A stretch of 64,000 bases of DNA from Alloascoidea africana (GCA_030581615.1 JAKTTT010000005.1:62001-126000), one strand, 5' to 3'; numbered from the stretch's first letter, positions 23,515-34,424 are shown. The notes: a model not told the origin generated them from the letters alone. Numbers and translations: made by a program.

Positions 23515-24927
23515 TCATTTGGAATACTTTTCTTGTAGCACTCTCAGCTTAGAGTAGAATGTATCAATGTCCGAATAAGTTCCCTGGAACCATCGTTCTC
23601 CACTGTTGGAATCAAAGGCCAACCGTGAATGCAACGCTCTCCTGTTCCAAAATACCACACAAGTTCCAGGCTCCAGTCTCGTTTGATATTTGTTCTCGGG
23701 AAGATTGATCAGCTCTTCAAACCGGGCGTAGCCTCTCTTGAAAGCCTGATATAGTTTCTCGTTCTCTGGAGAGGATGAGGAATCGGAATTCACGATTGCA
23801 TCGTGTTCGTATGGACCTTGGAAAGGAGGAGAATAGTTGATCTCCCTAATCTTCTTTCTGTTGGTTGCAGGATTAACTGCACTGTATGGATCTTCCACTA
23901 CCAATGGTCGTAGGAAATAATAGCTATGTCCGTCGTTGTCGTAATGGAAAGTAATTGGCACTTTTGTCAAAGCATCATACGCCTCTGGATCTTCTTCAAG
24001 AACCTGCTCGAGAGCAAAATAGGAGTCCGAAAACACCGAGTCACCACCAGTAACGCCATTTTTCACAGAGTGCAGATACTGGAGACCCGGGGGAGATTCG
24101 TAATAGCATAGATCCATATGTAACGGTAAAAACACGTCTGTGTAAGCAACGTTCTTGGCATCAGGAATAGATTTGACGTCGAAAATCTTGCCATAAAAGG
24201 TATCTTTGATGTAGCCAATCCTCTCAGCGATTATTTGTACCTGAGGCTTACCGTTAACCTCACCTTCTGGGATGCCATTGATAAACGCAAGGCCATAAAA
24301 GTAAAGAGATTGTAGAAAGTGGAACAGGGTTTCATCAATTGTCATGTACTCGTTATAATCTACAGTAGTGGCGACCTTGGAGTAGTTCTGGTTCCAGCTG
24401 ATCTTGGGGACGTCATCCAGTCTGGCTTTCCGTCTGTTATTCAGAGTTGCGTACTTGAGTAAGAAGTCCACAGAGAAAGAGGACTTGTGACCGTCTTTCC
24501 ACTGAACCTCCAGCACATCGTTCTGCTTTTGGTCCTGAACGACCTTTATGGTATTAGGGGTGGTCTTGTCTGGGTTGTTGAAAACCTCGACCGTGGTGAA
24601 CAGCTTCTGCTTCGAAGACTCCTGTATGCTGCCTGGAGAGGTGCATGCATCTCTCAGAAACTCGTTACGGAACTTAATTGGAGCATTTCCGACGTTGGGC
24701 AGGCCCACGGCAATATACTCATTCGTTGAAGAAGAAACAGAGAGCTTGGTGGGCTCTTCAGGGGTGCTGGAAGGGTAGGAAGCAGTTGAGTAGCCCAGTC
24801 TGGCCGCGGGGGCCCGGAGACCAGCGGCGGCCCTCGAGCCGAGCGCAGCCGGTCGGGCCAGCTGTCTCAGCAGAGCACACGAAGTAGATGGGACGGATCT
24901 GAGCATGGGGTTGGTTGGTGAAGACAA
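23515..24927 (-). CDS. AIM17: mitochondrial Fe(II)/2-oxoglutarate dioxygenase, Aim17/gamma-butyrobetaine hydroxylase family
   Basis: The 470-residue protein begins with an Arg/Ala-rich presequence lacking acidic residues (residues about 8-50), typical of mitochondrial import; Met8 is an alternative start. The N-terminal DUF971-like domain includes LRDACTSPGSIQESSKQK and VQWKDGHKSSF. The TauD-like catalytic domain has the metal ligands HMD (HxD) in LPLHMDLCYYESPPG and a distal His in RRALHSRLAF, with the 2-oxoglutarate-binding Arg in GERWFQGTYSD. Animal relatives make carnitine (TMLH, BBOX). In S. cerevisiae Aim17 is mitochondrial with no settled substrate, so a carnitine role is inference. 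It diverges from SPO11 over only 141 bp. Confidence 0.87.
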   Translation of the reverse strand: MSSPTNPMLRSVPSTSCALLRQLARPAALGSRAAAGLRAPAARLGYSTASYPSSTPEEPTKLSVSSSTNEYIAVGLPNVGNAPIKFRNEFLRDACTSPGSIQESSKQKLFTTVEVFNNPDKTTPNTIKVVQDQKQNDVLEVQWKDGHKSSFSVDFLLKYATLNNRRKARLDDVPKISWNQNYSKVATTVDYNEYMTIDETLFHFLQSLYFYGLAFINGIPEGEVNGKPQVQIIAERIGYIKDTFYGKIFDVKSIPDAKNVAYTDVFLPLHMDLCYYESPPGLQYLHSVKNGVTGGDSVFSDSYFALEQVLEEDPEAYDALTKVPITFHYDNDGHSYYFLRPLVVEDPYSAVNPATNRKKIREINYSPPFQGPYEHDAIVNSDSSSSPENEKLYQAFKRGYARFEELINLPENKYQTRLEPGTCVVFWNRRALHSRLAFDSNSGERWFQGTYSDIDTFYSKLRVLQEKYSK

Positions 24928-25068
24928 GAAGACAGGGAAGAAGGCAGCATTTTATATCGAGCGAGTTTGTGGGGTCGGTTGGCTGATTGGGATTCCGAGG
25001 CCCCGGACTCCTTTCCTACCACACTAGGCCCGCGAGCAGCTTTCCAACTTTCGTACCACCAGCTCGCC

Positions 25069-26663
25069 ATGGATGCCAGGGACGCCATAGAAGCGCTGCT
25101 CACGGATTGTGCCAGAGCCGCCCAGGACGGGACCGTGATGACCCTGGAGCTGGCCTGTCCTCGGTCAAAGAGGCTGTTGTCAGCCGAGCAGCGGTCCTCC
25201 GAAAGGTACACCCGGGATGGAAACCCTGCTGCTGTCGAGTTTTGCCTCTCACATGTGCTGACCACAATGACCTAGCAGACAGACCAAAACCATAACTTTG
25301 ACCTTCCCCGGACAAACAGAGAGAGAAAGCTGGAAGTTCGGTGCGTGCGACTGATGGCTCTATTTCCCCACATTTTTCTGTTACTGATCGAACGATGGTG
25401 CTGCTGCTTCAGCGGTCTTTGTCAAGATCTTCCACATAATTAAACGCAACATGGCCGCCAAAACCATCCGATCTAGACGAGATATTTACTACCAGGATGT
25501 GGATCTGTTCCAATCGCAAAGAACTGTCGACGACGCCGTGAGAATTATCGAGGCCACTTTGAATCTGTCTGCTGAGCATATGGGCATCGTAAGCACGGAT
25601 TGATTGTGGAACGAGCCAATCTAAATCTAGAAGAAACTTTAACAAATCCTGCATGTACGCATTTGTGCTAAAATAGGTGGCCTCTGCAAAGGGTCTTGTT
25701 ATGGGAGACCTTACGATCTGCTACAAGAACCAGAATCTACATGCCTTGAAGCAAAAAGATGGCGTATGCATTTTCACATCTCTCGAGATCTACAAATAAT
25801 TACATAATTAACGATTCGTTTTTGAACCAATTGTGTCTGGTTTAGATCAATTTGATACCCTTGATGTGCGACGTCAAGTACATCTTTGTCAATCCGGGCA
25901 CCGCGTTCATTCTTGTCGTCGAGAAAGAGGTATTCTTTCTCTCCCCAGACTTGCGCTTTAGCGGTAGACACTCTGACTCTTAAATTGTCTTAGGCTGTTC
26001 TAAAACAACTGGCATCCTTGAATTCTCAACTTGATGTTCCCCATATTATCATATCGGTAATTATCCGTTGGCTGATGATTCACATTTGCCCATACCCATT
26101 CTTTCTTTCTTTTTTTTTTTCAGTCCATTTTGTTCAAATCCTCTCCGCATTATCTTTCTAACTCTCCCCACTTTCCTCTTTTGAAGGGCAAAGGATTTCC
26201 AGATCTTCGAACCCGCAAGTTCCTAACCACCATTGTTGAATTTAATCCTACAATTCCCGTACTAGCAGTCGTGGATTCTGATCCGCACGGAATATCAATT
26301 CTCAACTGCTACAATACGTATTTGCTGAATTCCCGAGTCTTGAAAAAGCAGTTATCTTTTTTAGGAGCCTTTATTACCGATTACGAACGCGGCTGGATAG
26401 ATCTATCTCCTTTTGATGTGAACGTTGCGATATCAATGTTGGCAACAAAGGACTGGATACATGCTGATTCAAGCTTGCTTTTAAGGTATGTTTCTGGTAC
26501 GAGAAGCAAAAGCAGATCTTTAAAACTTACCTGTTAAAATTAAAGACGTGAAATACAGCGTCAATTGGTGTTTGGCAAAAAAGCCGAAATGAATGTCGCC
26601 AATGATTCATCGATATGTGGCTATGTGACCAAGAAGATCAAGCAGTTGTGTAAACGCTTTTGA
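25069..26663 (+). CDS. SPO11: Spo11 meiotic topoisomerase VI-like protein (8 exons)
   Basis: Spo11 makes the DNA double-strand breaks that start meiotic recombination. No single frame shows it whole. Exons are 25069-25205, 25276-25340, 25413-25588, 25677-25763, 25846-25929, 25994-26056, 26187-26485 and 26546-26663; all phases agree and give 342 residues. Exon 2 has TLTFPGQ and ESWKFA. Exon 3 has RRDIYYQD with the catalytic Tyr at about residue 94. Exon 4 has ASAKGLVMGD. Exon 5 ends in VVEKE (Toprim Glu). Exon 7 has GKGFPDLRTRKFL and VDSDPHG (Toprim DxD), then the last exon has REIQRQ and KKAEMN as in S. cerevisiae Spo11. Introns are 60-130 bp. Exon 1 and its donor GTACAC are the least certain. 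Exon 1 and the promoter are GC-rich. Confidence 0.88.
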
Positions 26664-26921
26664 ATATTCGATGCCTAGCAGAGGCCTGAAGAATAATAAC
26701 TCAAGATATAGTGGCATGATAACTACCATAGAAATTGCTTCGCTCTAGTACGATTGGAAAAAAGGGAAACTCAACAGCATGCGGAATACTGATTTCGATC
26801 AAAACGCTGCAATCGGTTTCTTCTAAAATAATTACCATTATAAAAGTCAAATCATATTCTAACAAAACGATATGCCGTTATGTGATGCAGCACCTCTGCT
26901 CATTATCCTGTGCCTCGCCAT

Positions 26922-28577
26922 TTACTCATGAGCTATATCCCCCATTTTTTCAACGGCCTCATAATACCAATTTGCCGTGTATCTTCTCATAGACTTGCCC
27001 CATTTAATGAGAATTAGGAAAGAAAGATTTGCAAAAAAACATATTCCCGCACATAAACCAGTTGTACCATTAATACCCATTCCATCAACCCAGTATTGGA
27101 AGACAAAAGTAAAAGTCATTCCCAACATATTTCGAATAAATAAAATCAAAACCATAGTATGTGCAGTTTGTTGAGGATATGAGTCAACGCCATAGGTGAT
27201 TGCAATTGAACCACAGGCGCTTATGCCAAAAGATATAAATGCAACTCCAACCACTGGTAATGGCCATGGTTTCCCATAACTAACACCCAAACCATACATT
27301 AGAATACCAATCGTATTTATTATTCCGGCCGGTAACAAAGTCCATAATCTGTCTTCGGGCTCAAAATACCCTTTCTTTCTTCTTGCCATGTAGAGCTGGA
27401 AGAAATCAGATAGATATCCATACCCCATTCCAACAAGACCTCCAGCAAAGGAAGACAGATTGATTAGTCCTATTTTATCTGGGGTAAAGTTGTAAGGTGG
27501 CGATCCGAAAAACTGGGACTGTGTGACACTGAGAAGAGAGAGCCAGCAAATTTGTACTCCATAGACAAACGAACACCACACAACTGCTGGATACCTTATT
27601 GTTTTGAAAGGCGATAGTGCCAGTCGAAGATAACTGTTCTGAGCTCCGTTTTCTGGACTGAAAAGTTTTAGTCTTTGAGTATAGGTCTTCTTCTTCGGCA
27701 GTATGTAGACATTACCAACGTTGTTTTCATAGTTTGTAGAAGATTTGAAAGATTCTTTAGAATCAACTACAAAGTTGTTCTTTTTTTCATTTTGATCGCC
27801 TTCGACTTCCTTATTTGTACTCTCTTCAATTTTTTTACTGCTGTTTGAAGGAGGATAAATTCTCTTATATAGAGATTCCTCCATCAGAAAAAATTGGCCA
27901 ACCAAAAGAACTCCATTGATTATCAGAATCCACCAAGCAATCCACTTCCATCCTTGGCCTTCTGCAATGTAGCCAGCGGCTACCGGTCCCAAATATGACC
28001 CACCATAAAACGCAAACATGTAAAGACTGAGTCTTCTTCCGTGTTCATGAAGGAAAAAAATGTCAATGATTGATATTTGCACCATCGAGTCTACCGGTGC
28101 GGCTGCAAATCCTCCAAGTGCGTTAAATGCGTAAAGAGAGCCCTCGGTGTTGCTTGCCCCACACACAACAGCGGCAATCAAGTCAACTATTGACCCAATC
28201 ATATAAACTGGCCGACGTCCTATCTTCATAGCTAGGGGTTGTAGAATAACACATCCAACCCCAAGAAAGAGATAGATCAAAGCAGAACTTGTATTGAGCT
28301 GGTTGTAAGACACGTTATAAGTTTCGGCCATTTCCCCATATACAGGTCCCACCCAGTTAACAGCGGCTGATAGTATAAAAGCCCATAGCCAAACGAGGAC
28401 GTAATGAACTTCTTTTCTTGTTTTGGACCAGTTTAAAGGGTCGTTGGGATCTAAGCTCGGCTGAGGATGTAAGATGATGTCCTTCCCTTTTTGGTGGCCA
28501 AGATGAGAGTTGTTCCCAACATCAATGATGTAAGTACTTCCAGGAACCTTTTCAAGCTCCATTTTTTTGCAATACAA
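26922..28577 (-). CDS. MFS transporter, DHA1 family, Hol1-like
   Basis: The 551-residue protein has about 12 hydrophobic segments. DPNDPLNWSKTRK just before TM1 is the mark of fungal drug:H+ antiporter-1 relatives. MKIGRRPVYMIGS after TM2 is the MFS signature loop, and HEHGRRLSLYMFAFYGGSYLGPVAAGYIAE covers TM4-5. A hydrophilic Lys/Asn/Ser-rich loop of roughly 80 residues separates the halves. The best match I can recall is the Hol1 group (cation and polyamine uptake), but substrate cannot be read from sequence, so no symbol is given. It converges with SPO11, with 258 bp between the stop codons. Confidence 0.8.
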   Translation of the reverse strand: MYCKKMELEKVPGSTYIIDVGNNSHLGHQKGKDIILHPQPSLDPNDPLNWSKTRKEVHYVLVWLWAFILSAAVNWVGPVYGEMAETYNVSYNQLNTSSALIYLFLGVGCVILQPLAMKIGRRPVYMIGSIVDLIAAVVCGASNTEGSLYAFNALGGFAAAPVDSMVQISIIDIFFLHEHGRRLSLYMFAFYGGSYLGPVAAGYIAEGQGWKWIAWWILIINGVLLVGQFFLMEESLYKRIYPPSNSSKKIEESTNKEVEGDQNEKKNNFVVDSKESFKSSTNYENNVGNVYILPKKKTYTQRLKLFSPENGAQNSYLRLALSPFKTIRYPAVVWCSFVYGVQICWLSLLSVTQSQFFGSPPYNFTPDKIGLINLSSFAGGLVGMGYGYLSDFFQLYMARRKKGYFEPEDRLWTLLPAGIINTIGILMYGLGVSYGKPWPLPVVGVAFISFGISACGSIAITYGVDSYPQQTAHTMVLILFIRNMLGMTFTFVFQYWVDGMGINGTTGLCAGICFFANLSFLILIKWGKSMRRYTANWYYEAVEKMGDIAHE

Positions 28578-30182
28578 TTCAGAAAAAGAATATGAGATGT
28601 GGAGTTAATGTGGAGGTTCATTTGTTATATATATCAGGTTGGAAAAGTGCCCTTTGCGGTCGGGGAAACATGTATAACCCCCATTTTGCCTTAGTCTCCT
28701 TTGGGTATCTGATTCCGGAGAGGCACCCTCTTTGGTTCCTAATTGGTCGGATTTATATCTGGTCGTATCTACATGATGCAGATTCTGAGAGCTCGAAACT
28801 TTTAAGTTCTCAAGATGTCAACTACAAAGAATAAACCCTATACAAAAGTTGGGGGTATTTCTTATTTGCAGAGAGAATACATCTCCATGATGGTAACCTC
28901 TGAAATGAAAAGAAAAAAAAAAAAAAAAAACTTCTGAATTTATGCTAAATAGTAAACTGGGGCAATTGCACCAACGTTTTGGCTGCTATCCAAACTTAGG
29001 AACAGGCTTATGCATTATCTTCACACAATAAAATTTCAAGCCCCGTATCGGCAATAACGAGAAACTTCTGATGATTCTAATCAGTGGAGGCGTTCCCAGG
29101 GCGTTAAAAATAATCCTCGAAACGTGGATGGACTTGCCCAAACCAAGTACCGACGCATTGTTACTGAATAAATTTGGGGCAATCCTAGATACTTGGTTCA
29201 TAAAGATTCCCCAAACAAATTGTGATTGAAGGAAAGACCTATTTTTGCAGTTTAGGTTTTTAGATCTTCTCTTGTTGCTTCCATTTGGGCGTATGGAGGG
29301 AGTCCAGCTTCTAGAAATGGAGCATCTGTCTGGGTGCATGAGATTGCTTTGTGTAATGCAGGGACGTTGCCTATATGCATGCTCGTATCTAAGGGATTTG
29401 ATGTATCTTTTCCAAGTCACTAAGACGTCATTAATCAATAAGCTGGTTTTTAAAGTAATTAATACAAACAAAAATCAAAATCTCTTTTTTAAAAGTAGCT
29501 TGGGCCAGGGCTATTGTCAAATGATAGTAGGAGGAGGAGGAACTGTCAACATCTGGTGCTATCTGTAAGAACGGAATTTTAGAAATCGGCATTGATCTCT
29601 ATAAACCGTTAGCAATCAATTGGTGTCAGGCTTTATCTTGCATGACCATATTGTTTTACCCTCAATTAATTTCAACTATTTAAACTTAACTGAAAGCGCA
29701 GCGGAGCGACCGACTTGTCCAGTGATTACGAACTAAATTTTAGAAAACATAAAAAAAATATTTTAAACTATTGAAAATTTAGGTATTATTCTCCGAGAAT
29801 TGAAAATACTCTTGATTAAAGAAGAAAGTTATTTAAAAAATTAGTCATGGTAAAGTAAAATTTGTTAAGATTGTTGATAAAGGAATTAAAGAAATTTAAA
29901 AAGGTAAGAACGTGAAATCCTTACTTAAGGAAAAATAATCTATACTAAGGAGAATACAAAAATATACTTGTAACAATAGTTCAATCCCGGAATAAGATTG
30001 GATCGAGGTTAGAAAGGAATGGAGCGTTGTGAAATTTGTAGAAATAGAACATAAAAAAGTAACTGTATGCGTATCCATATAGTAACAATTTATGAAACAG
30101 CGCATCTGAAAGAATACAAGTGAGATATCAAGAAAAGAGTTAAAGAATTGTTAATGAAAATGATGATTGGTGAAGGATATCA
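28578..30182. other. 1.6-kb intergenic region
   Basis: This contains the promoter of the MFS gene and the 3' side of the wall-protein gene. A run of about 20 A residues lies near 28912-28930, and 29700-30180 is strongly A/T-rich apart from a short GC island at about 29697-29720. A 161-codon minus-strand frame (28986-29471) has no recognisable features and is not called. Confidence 0.5.
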
Positions 30183-32612
30183 TCACAATAAGTAAGCAAT
30201 GGCACCGATCATTCCAGCGGCTATTCCAACGCCTGTGCCCATCTTATCGGCAGCACCAGGGTAACTGGTGATTCCGGCTGGAGTTGTTGCACTTTCAATT
30301 GAGGATGTCTCGATTGTGCTTGGCTCCGGTGCTGGTGCTGGTGCTGGTGCTGGCTCGGGAGATGGCTCGGGAGATGGTGCTGGTGCTGGTTCTGGTGCTG
30401 GCTCAGGCGCTGGTTCAGGTGCTGGTTCAGGTGCTGGTTCTGGCGCTGGTTCTGGCGCTGGTTCTGGCGCTGGTTCTGGTGCAGGTTCGGGAGAAGGTTC
30501 AGGAATTGGCTCTGGCGCTGGTTCTGGAGCAGGTTCAGGAGCTGGCTCTGGTGCTGGCTCTGGAGCAGGTTCGGGAGATGGTTCAGGAATTGGTTCAGGA
30601 GCTGGCTCTGGAGATGGTTCAGGAATTGGCTCTGGAGCTGGTTCCGGAGAAGGTTCAGGAATTGGCTCTGGTGCTGGCTCTGGTGCAGGTTCAGGAGCTG
30701 GCTCTGGTGCAGGTTCGGGAGAAGGTTCAGGAGCTGGCTCTGGTGCTGGCTCTGGTGCAGGCTCTGGTGCAGGCTCGGGAGATGGCTCGGGAGATGGTGC
30801 TGGAGCTGGTTCAGGAGCTGGTTCAGGAGCTGGTTCAGGAGCTGGTTCAGGAGCTGGTTCAGGAGCTGGTTCTGGTGCTGGTTCAGGAGCTGGTTCGGGA
30901 GAAGGTTCAGGAATTGGCTCTGGTGCTGGCTCTGGAGATGGCTCAGGTGCTGGCTCAGGCGCTGGTTCTGGCGCTGGTTCTGGCGCTGGTTCTGGTGCAG
31001 GTTCGGGAGAAGGTTCAGGAATTGGCTCTGGCGCTGGTTCAGGAGCAGGTTCAGGAGCTGGCTCTGGTGCTGGTTCTGGTGCTGGTTCCGGAGAAGGTTC
31101 AGGAGCAGGTTCAGGAGCAGGTTCGGGAGAAGGTTCAGGAATTGGTTCAGGAGCTGGCTCTGGAGATGGCTCGGGAGAAGGCTCAGGAATTGGTTCTGGT
31201 GCTGGCTCGGGAGATGGCTCTGGTGCTGGCTCGGGAGAAGGTTCGGGAGAAGGTTCAGGAATTGGCTCAGGAGCTGGTTCTGGAGAAGGTTCTGGAGATG
31301 GCTCAGGAATTGGCTCGGGTGCTGGCTCGGGAGAGGGCTCTGGCGCTGGTTCTGGTTCTGGAGATGGCTCGGGAGATGGCTCAGGAGTTGGAGTTGTGCA
31401 TGGCTCGGTCGTAATACTAGTAAAAGTAGTTATGCTGTCAGTGCAATCAGATTCGGTGCATGGAATTGTGGAGGTGGTGGTATAAGTGGTCCAAGAGGTT
31501 GTGCCATTCGAAAAGCTCGAAGGAGAAAACGTAGGGTCTGAGAAGTATGGGGAAATATAAGAGGAAGTTGTCTCCGAAGTTGTGCACGGCTCAGTAGTCG
31601 TTTCAGTGGTTGTAGTAACACTGTCAGTACAATCAGATTCAGTGCAAGGAATTGTGGAGGTGGTGGTATACGTAGTCCAAGAAGTAGTATCGTTGTTGAA
31701 TGTAGAAGGAGAAAACGTAGGGTCTGAGAAGTATGGGGAAATATAAGAGGAAGTTGTCTCCGAAGTTGTGCACGGCTCAGTAGTCGTTTCAGTGGTTGTA
31801 GTAACACTGTCAGTACAATCAGATTCAGTGCAAGGAATTGTGGAGGTGGTGGTATACGTAGTCCAAGAAGTAGTATCGTTGTTGAATGTAGAAGGAGAAA
31901 ACGTTGGGTCTGAGAAGTATGGGGAAATATAAGAGGAAGTTGTCTCCGAAGTTGTGCACGGCTCAGTAGTCGTTTCAGTGGTTGTAGTAACACTGTCAGT
32001 GCAATCAGATTCAGTGCAAGGAATTGTGGAGGTGGTAGTATACGTAGTCCAAGAAGTGGTGTCGTTGTTCGTTGGAGTAGGTGAAAACGTTGGATCTGAG
32101 AAGAATGGGGAAATGTGAGATGAAGTTGTTTCCGAAGTTGTGCACGGCTCCGTAGTTGTTTGTGTAGTTGTAGTGACACTGTCAGTACAATCAGATTCAG
32201 TGCAAGGAATTGTGGAGGTGGTAGTATACGTAGTCCAAGAAGTGGTGTCGTTGTTAGTTGAAGAAGGAGAAAACGTTGGATCGGAGAAGAACGGAGAAAC
32301 ATAAGAAGTAGTTTCTTCAGATGAGGTAGGCTCTTCAGATGAGGTAGTCTCTTCGGATGAAGTAGTGCATGGTTCGGTGGTCGTTTCAGTGGTTGTGGTG
32401 ACACTATCAGTGCAGTCAGATTGAGTACATGGAATGGTAGACGTCTTGGTAATGGTAGTCCAAGATTCTGTAGTGGTGTCACTGGTACTATCAAATTGGC
32501 TTGAGGAAGCAATACTCGAACTAGTAGTCACAGATGAACTATTGTAAGAGTGGGTGTCATAATAGGCAAGGGCAATATTAGCCAAAGCTAATAGAGAAAC
32601 GAGAGATCTCAT
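30183..32612 (-). CDS. GPI-type cell-wall protein with Thr-rich and Pro-Glu-Pro-Ala repeats
   Basis: The protein has 809 residues from the Met at 32612; a further Met 21 bp upstream is less likely because it would spoil the signal peptide. It opens with a signal peptide ([16 protein letters not shown]). Six Thr/Ser-rich repeats follow, each with IPCT(E/Q)SDCTDS and TTEPCTT and a period of 186 bp (62 residues). About 350 residues of (A/S/I)PEP repeats come next. The C-terminus is hydrophobic after small residues ([26 protein letters not shown]), as for GPI addition. The cysteine-spaced Thr-rich repeats resemble flocculin/adhesin stalks, so adhesion or wall structure is likely but no ligand-binding domain is visible. 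Neighbouring 186-bp copies are almost identical, implying recent duplication or conversion. Confidence 0.82.
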   Translation of the reverse strand: MRSLVSLLALANIALAYYDTHSYNSSSVTTSSSIASSSQFDSTSDTTTESWTTITKTSTIPCTQSDCTDSVTTTTETTTEPCTTSSEETTSSEEPTSSEETTSYVSPFFSDPTFSPSSTNNDTTSWTTYTTTSTIPCTESDCTDSVTTTTQTTTEPCTTSETTSSHISPFFSDPTFSPTPTNNDTTSWTTYTTTSTIPCTESDCTDSVTTTTETTTEPCTTSETTSSYISPYFSDPTFSPSTFNNDTTSWTTYTTTSTIPCTESDCTDSVTTTTETTTEPCTTSETTSSYISPYFSDPTFSPSTFNNDTTSWTTYTTTSTIPCTESDCTDSVTTTTETTTEPCTTSETTSSYISPYFSDPTFSPSSFSNGTTSWTTYTTTSTIPCTESDCTDSITTFTSITTEPCTTPTPEPSPEPSPEPEPAPEPSPEPAPEPIPEPSPEPSPEPAPEPIPEPSPEPSPEPAPEPSPEPAPEPIPEPSPEPSPEPAPEPIPEPSPEPAPEPAPEPSPEPAPEPAPEPAPEPAPEPAPEPIPEPSPEPAPEPAPEPAPEPAPEPAPEPSPEPAPEPIPEPSPEPAPEPAPEPAPEPAPEPAPEPAPEPAPEPAPAPSPEPSPEPAPEPAPEPAPEPAPEPSPEPAPEPAPEPAPEPAPEPIPEPSPEPAPEPIPEPSPEPAPEPIPEPSPEPAPEPAPEPAPEPAPEPAPEPIPEPSPEPAPEPAPEPAPEPAPEPAPEPAPEPAPEPAPEPAPAPSPEPSPEPAPAPAPAPEPSTIETSSIESATTPAGITSYPGAADKMGTGVGIAAGMIGAIAYLL
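30325..31390 (-). repeat. Pro-Glu-Pro-Ala/Ser/Ile coding minisatellite
   Basis: About 1 kb is made of a 12-bp unit encoding PEPA with PEPS and PEPI variants (read on plus: GGTTCAGGAGCT and similar). Higher-order blocks recur, such as runs with [12 protein letters not shown]. The antisense strand reads (GSGA)n without stops. Confidence 0.85.
31420..32480 (-). repeat. six 186-bp tandem repeats (Thr-rich stalk)
   Basis: The landmark encoding [11 protein letters not shown] recurs at a spacing of 186 bp (near 31641, 31827, 32013, 32199), with diverged end copies near 31455 and 32425. The two copies covering about 31600-31970 are almost base-for-base the same. Confidence 0.85.
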
Positions 32613-33338
32613 AATCAAAATCCACTCTCTCAAATTATTTATTCGTTTTTATTCGGTTTTGAGAATTGAACTTGAATGAGAAGAGAATGTGTTTGAGTGA
32701 TGATGAAAAGAAGAAGACGAAAAATGGTCTCCTTTTATATAAGAGTCTACTCTATGGGGTTTTGTTTGTTCATTAGAAATAATACTCTGAACTAACCGTA
32801 CTCTTCGACTTATCTGAGTCTGAACCATTGTCGTTGGCAGTTAACCCCAGTCCAACAATGCCCACAATGGCTCGAATAATTATTGAATACAACATATTGT
32901 ATGCATTTATCAATTATAGATAGTTCCGCCATAGTTGCGTACCATGTGTGCAGATACATGGCCAGATGGTTGGTGTTTTCCCATTGTGAGCCAAGAAGAT
33001 CCGGAGTCTTTGTGGTACTTGGCAGATCTGGGGGTGCTTATGTACCTGTGCATTTACTATAACAGGTAATTCGGCCTGCCAAGTTCGTTTAAGACCTGCT
33101 TGCAAGCATTGGCCCACCAAAGACCAGTCTACAACATTGCTCATACTACAAACGCTTCACCTTTCAATACTTGGTTGATCCAGAAGTCCAACTGTTTTGT
33201 TTATATTATAATTCTTCTCCGAAAAAGAGAAGAGTCGGTAACGGCTTTGAATTATTTATAGAACGAAACATACGATTAACAAGACTAGACGAAAATTAGG
33301 GCCAAAATGGAGGTTCATAGGGCTTCAGATCTATTAGA
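32613..33338. promoter_or_regulatory. promoter region of the Thr/PEPA wall-protein gene
   Basis: About 725 bp lie upstream of the first wall-protein gene and downstream of the second. A T-rich stretch and a TATATAA at about 32735 lie about 125 bp upstream of the start, in the usual TATA range for a yeast surface-protein gene. No other gene is seen. Confidence 0.45.
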
Positions 33339-34424
33339 TCAGAGGAAAAAGACGCCAAATATGATGGTTGCAGCAACCACAGTGATCAAGTTTTCTTGAA
33401 CAGTTTTAATAGAGCCACCTTCAGCAATGGGAACTTCTGGTACCTGTTCTGTTGGAGCAGGAGGAACTTCACTCGGCAAGGTACTAGTGCTTCTAAGAGT
33501 AGTTGTACTTTCGATAGAGATAGTACTAGTGAGCGTAGTGGTTGGTTCAGGCTCGGGTTCGGAAGCAGGAGCTGGCTCTGGAGCAGGTTCGGGAGAAGGT
33601 TCAGGAATTGGCTCTGGTGCTGGCTCTGGTGCTGGTTCTGGTGCTGGTTCTGGTGCTGGTTCTGGTGCTGGTTCAGGAGCTGGTTCAGGAGCTGGCTCTG
33701 GAGCAGGTTCGGGAGCTGGAGCTGGAGCTGGAGCTGGCTCAGGAGTTGGTGTTTCGCACGGTTCTGAAGACGTCTCAGGAGCAGGTTCTGGAGCCGGCTC
33801 TGGCGCTGGTGCTGGTGCTGGTTCTGGTTCCGGTGCTGGTGCTGGTTCGGGAGCTGGAGCTGGAGCAGGTTCTGGAGTTGGTGTTTCGCACGGCTCTGAA
33901 GAAGGTTCTGGTGCTGGTTCGGGAGCTGGTTCGGGAGCTGGTTCGGGAGCTGGAGCTGGAGCTGGAGCTGGCTCAGGAGTTGGTGTTTCGCACGGTTCTG
34001 AAGACGTCTCAGGAGCAGGTTCTGGAGAAGGCTCGGGAGCAGGTTCTGGAGCCGGCTCTGGCGCTGGTTCTGGTGCTGGTGCTGGTTCCGGTGCTGGTGC
34101 TGGTTCGGGAGCTGGAGCTGGAGCAGGTTCTGGAGTTGGTGTTTCGCACGGCTCTGTAGAAGGTTCTGGCTCTGGCTCAGGAGTGGGAGTTTCTTCACAT
34201 GAATCAGAAATAATAATAGTATGGATTATATTTGTTTTATGTTTTCCTCGTTTCTCCAAACCATTATTCAACGCTTCTGGCAAATGAGCATTAGGAGAGC
34301 TCGGATTCTTAATAGCAGCTTTCGCCTTCAATTTGTTAACAAATGGAGGTACCACGGATGCTGTAACAACTAGGTTAAGCGAAAGAATAAATAGCGATAG
34401 TAGTTGAAAATTTGGACACTTCAT
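33339..34424 (-). CDS. GPI-type secreted protein with Pro-Glu-Pro-Ala repeats and Kex2-like site
   Basis: The 361-residue protein has a signal peptide ([23 protein letters not shown]), a short pro-region ending in a Kex2-type LEKR site before GKHKTN, then Pro/Glu/Ala repeats. The repeats are divided into blocks by about four copies of [10 protein letters not shown], and a hydrophobic C-terminal segment ([16 protein letters not shown]) follows a Ser/Thr-rich stretch, suiting a GPI anchor. The PEPA repeat is the same kind as in the gene 700 bp downstream, so the two are probably related by repeat exchange or tandem duplication. The paired CE(T)PTP cysteines could form disulfides between molecules. 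No catalytic domain is visible; a structural wall role is inferred. Confidence 0.78.
   Translation of the reverse strand: MKCPNFQLLSLFILSLNLVVTASVVPPFVNKLKAKAAIKNPSSPNAHLPEALNNGLEKRGKHKTNIIHTIIISDSCEETPTPEPEPEPSTEPCETPTPEPAPAPAPEPAPAPEPAPAPEPAPEPAPEPAPEPSPEPAPETSSEPCETPTPEPAPAPAPAPEPAPEPAPEPAPEPSSEPCETPTPEPAPAPAPEPAPAPEPEPAPAPAPEPAPEPAPETSSEPCETPTPEPAPAPAPAPEPAPEPAPEPAPEPAPEPAPEPAPEPAPEPAPEPIPEPSPEPAPEPAPASEPEPEPTTTLTSTISIESTTTLRSTSTLPSEVPPAPTEQVPEVPIAEGGSIKTVQENLITVVAATIIFGVFFL
33550..34190 (-). repeat. PEPA repeat with [10 protein letters not shown] blocks
   Basis: A 12-bp-based PEPA/APAP repeat is interrupted by larger duplicated blocks. The segment coding for [16 protein letters not shown] recurs at about 33750, 33880, 33985 and 34140 with only a few changes. 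Confidence 0.8.

Noticed and set aside
28986-29471. 161-codon minus-strand open frame
   Set aside because: It has no conserved motif or plausible composition; frames of this length are expected a few times by chance in 64 kb.
30268-31485. 405-codon plus-strand (GSGA)n open frame as a gene
   Set aside because: It is the antisense of the PEPA coding repeat, has no signal peptide or unique sequence, and the sense protein has clear secretory and GPI signals.
33427-34287. 286-codon plus-strand Gly/Ser/Ala open frame
   Set aside because: It is the same antisense effect over the second PEPA gene.
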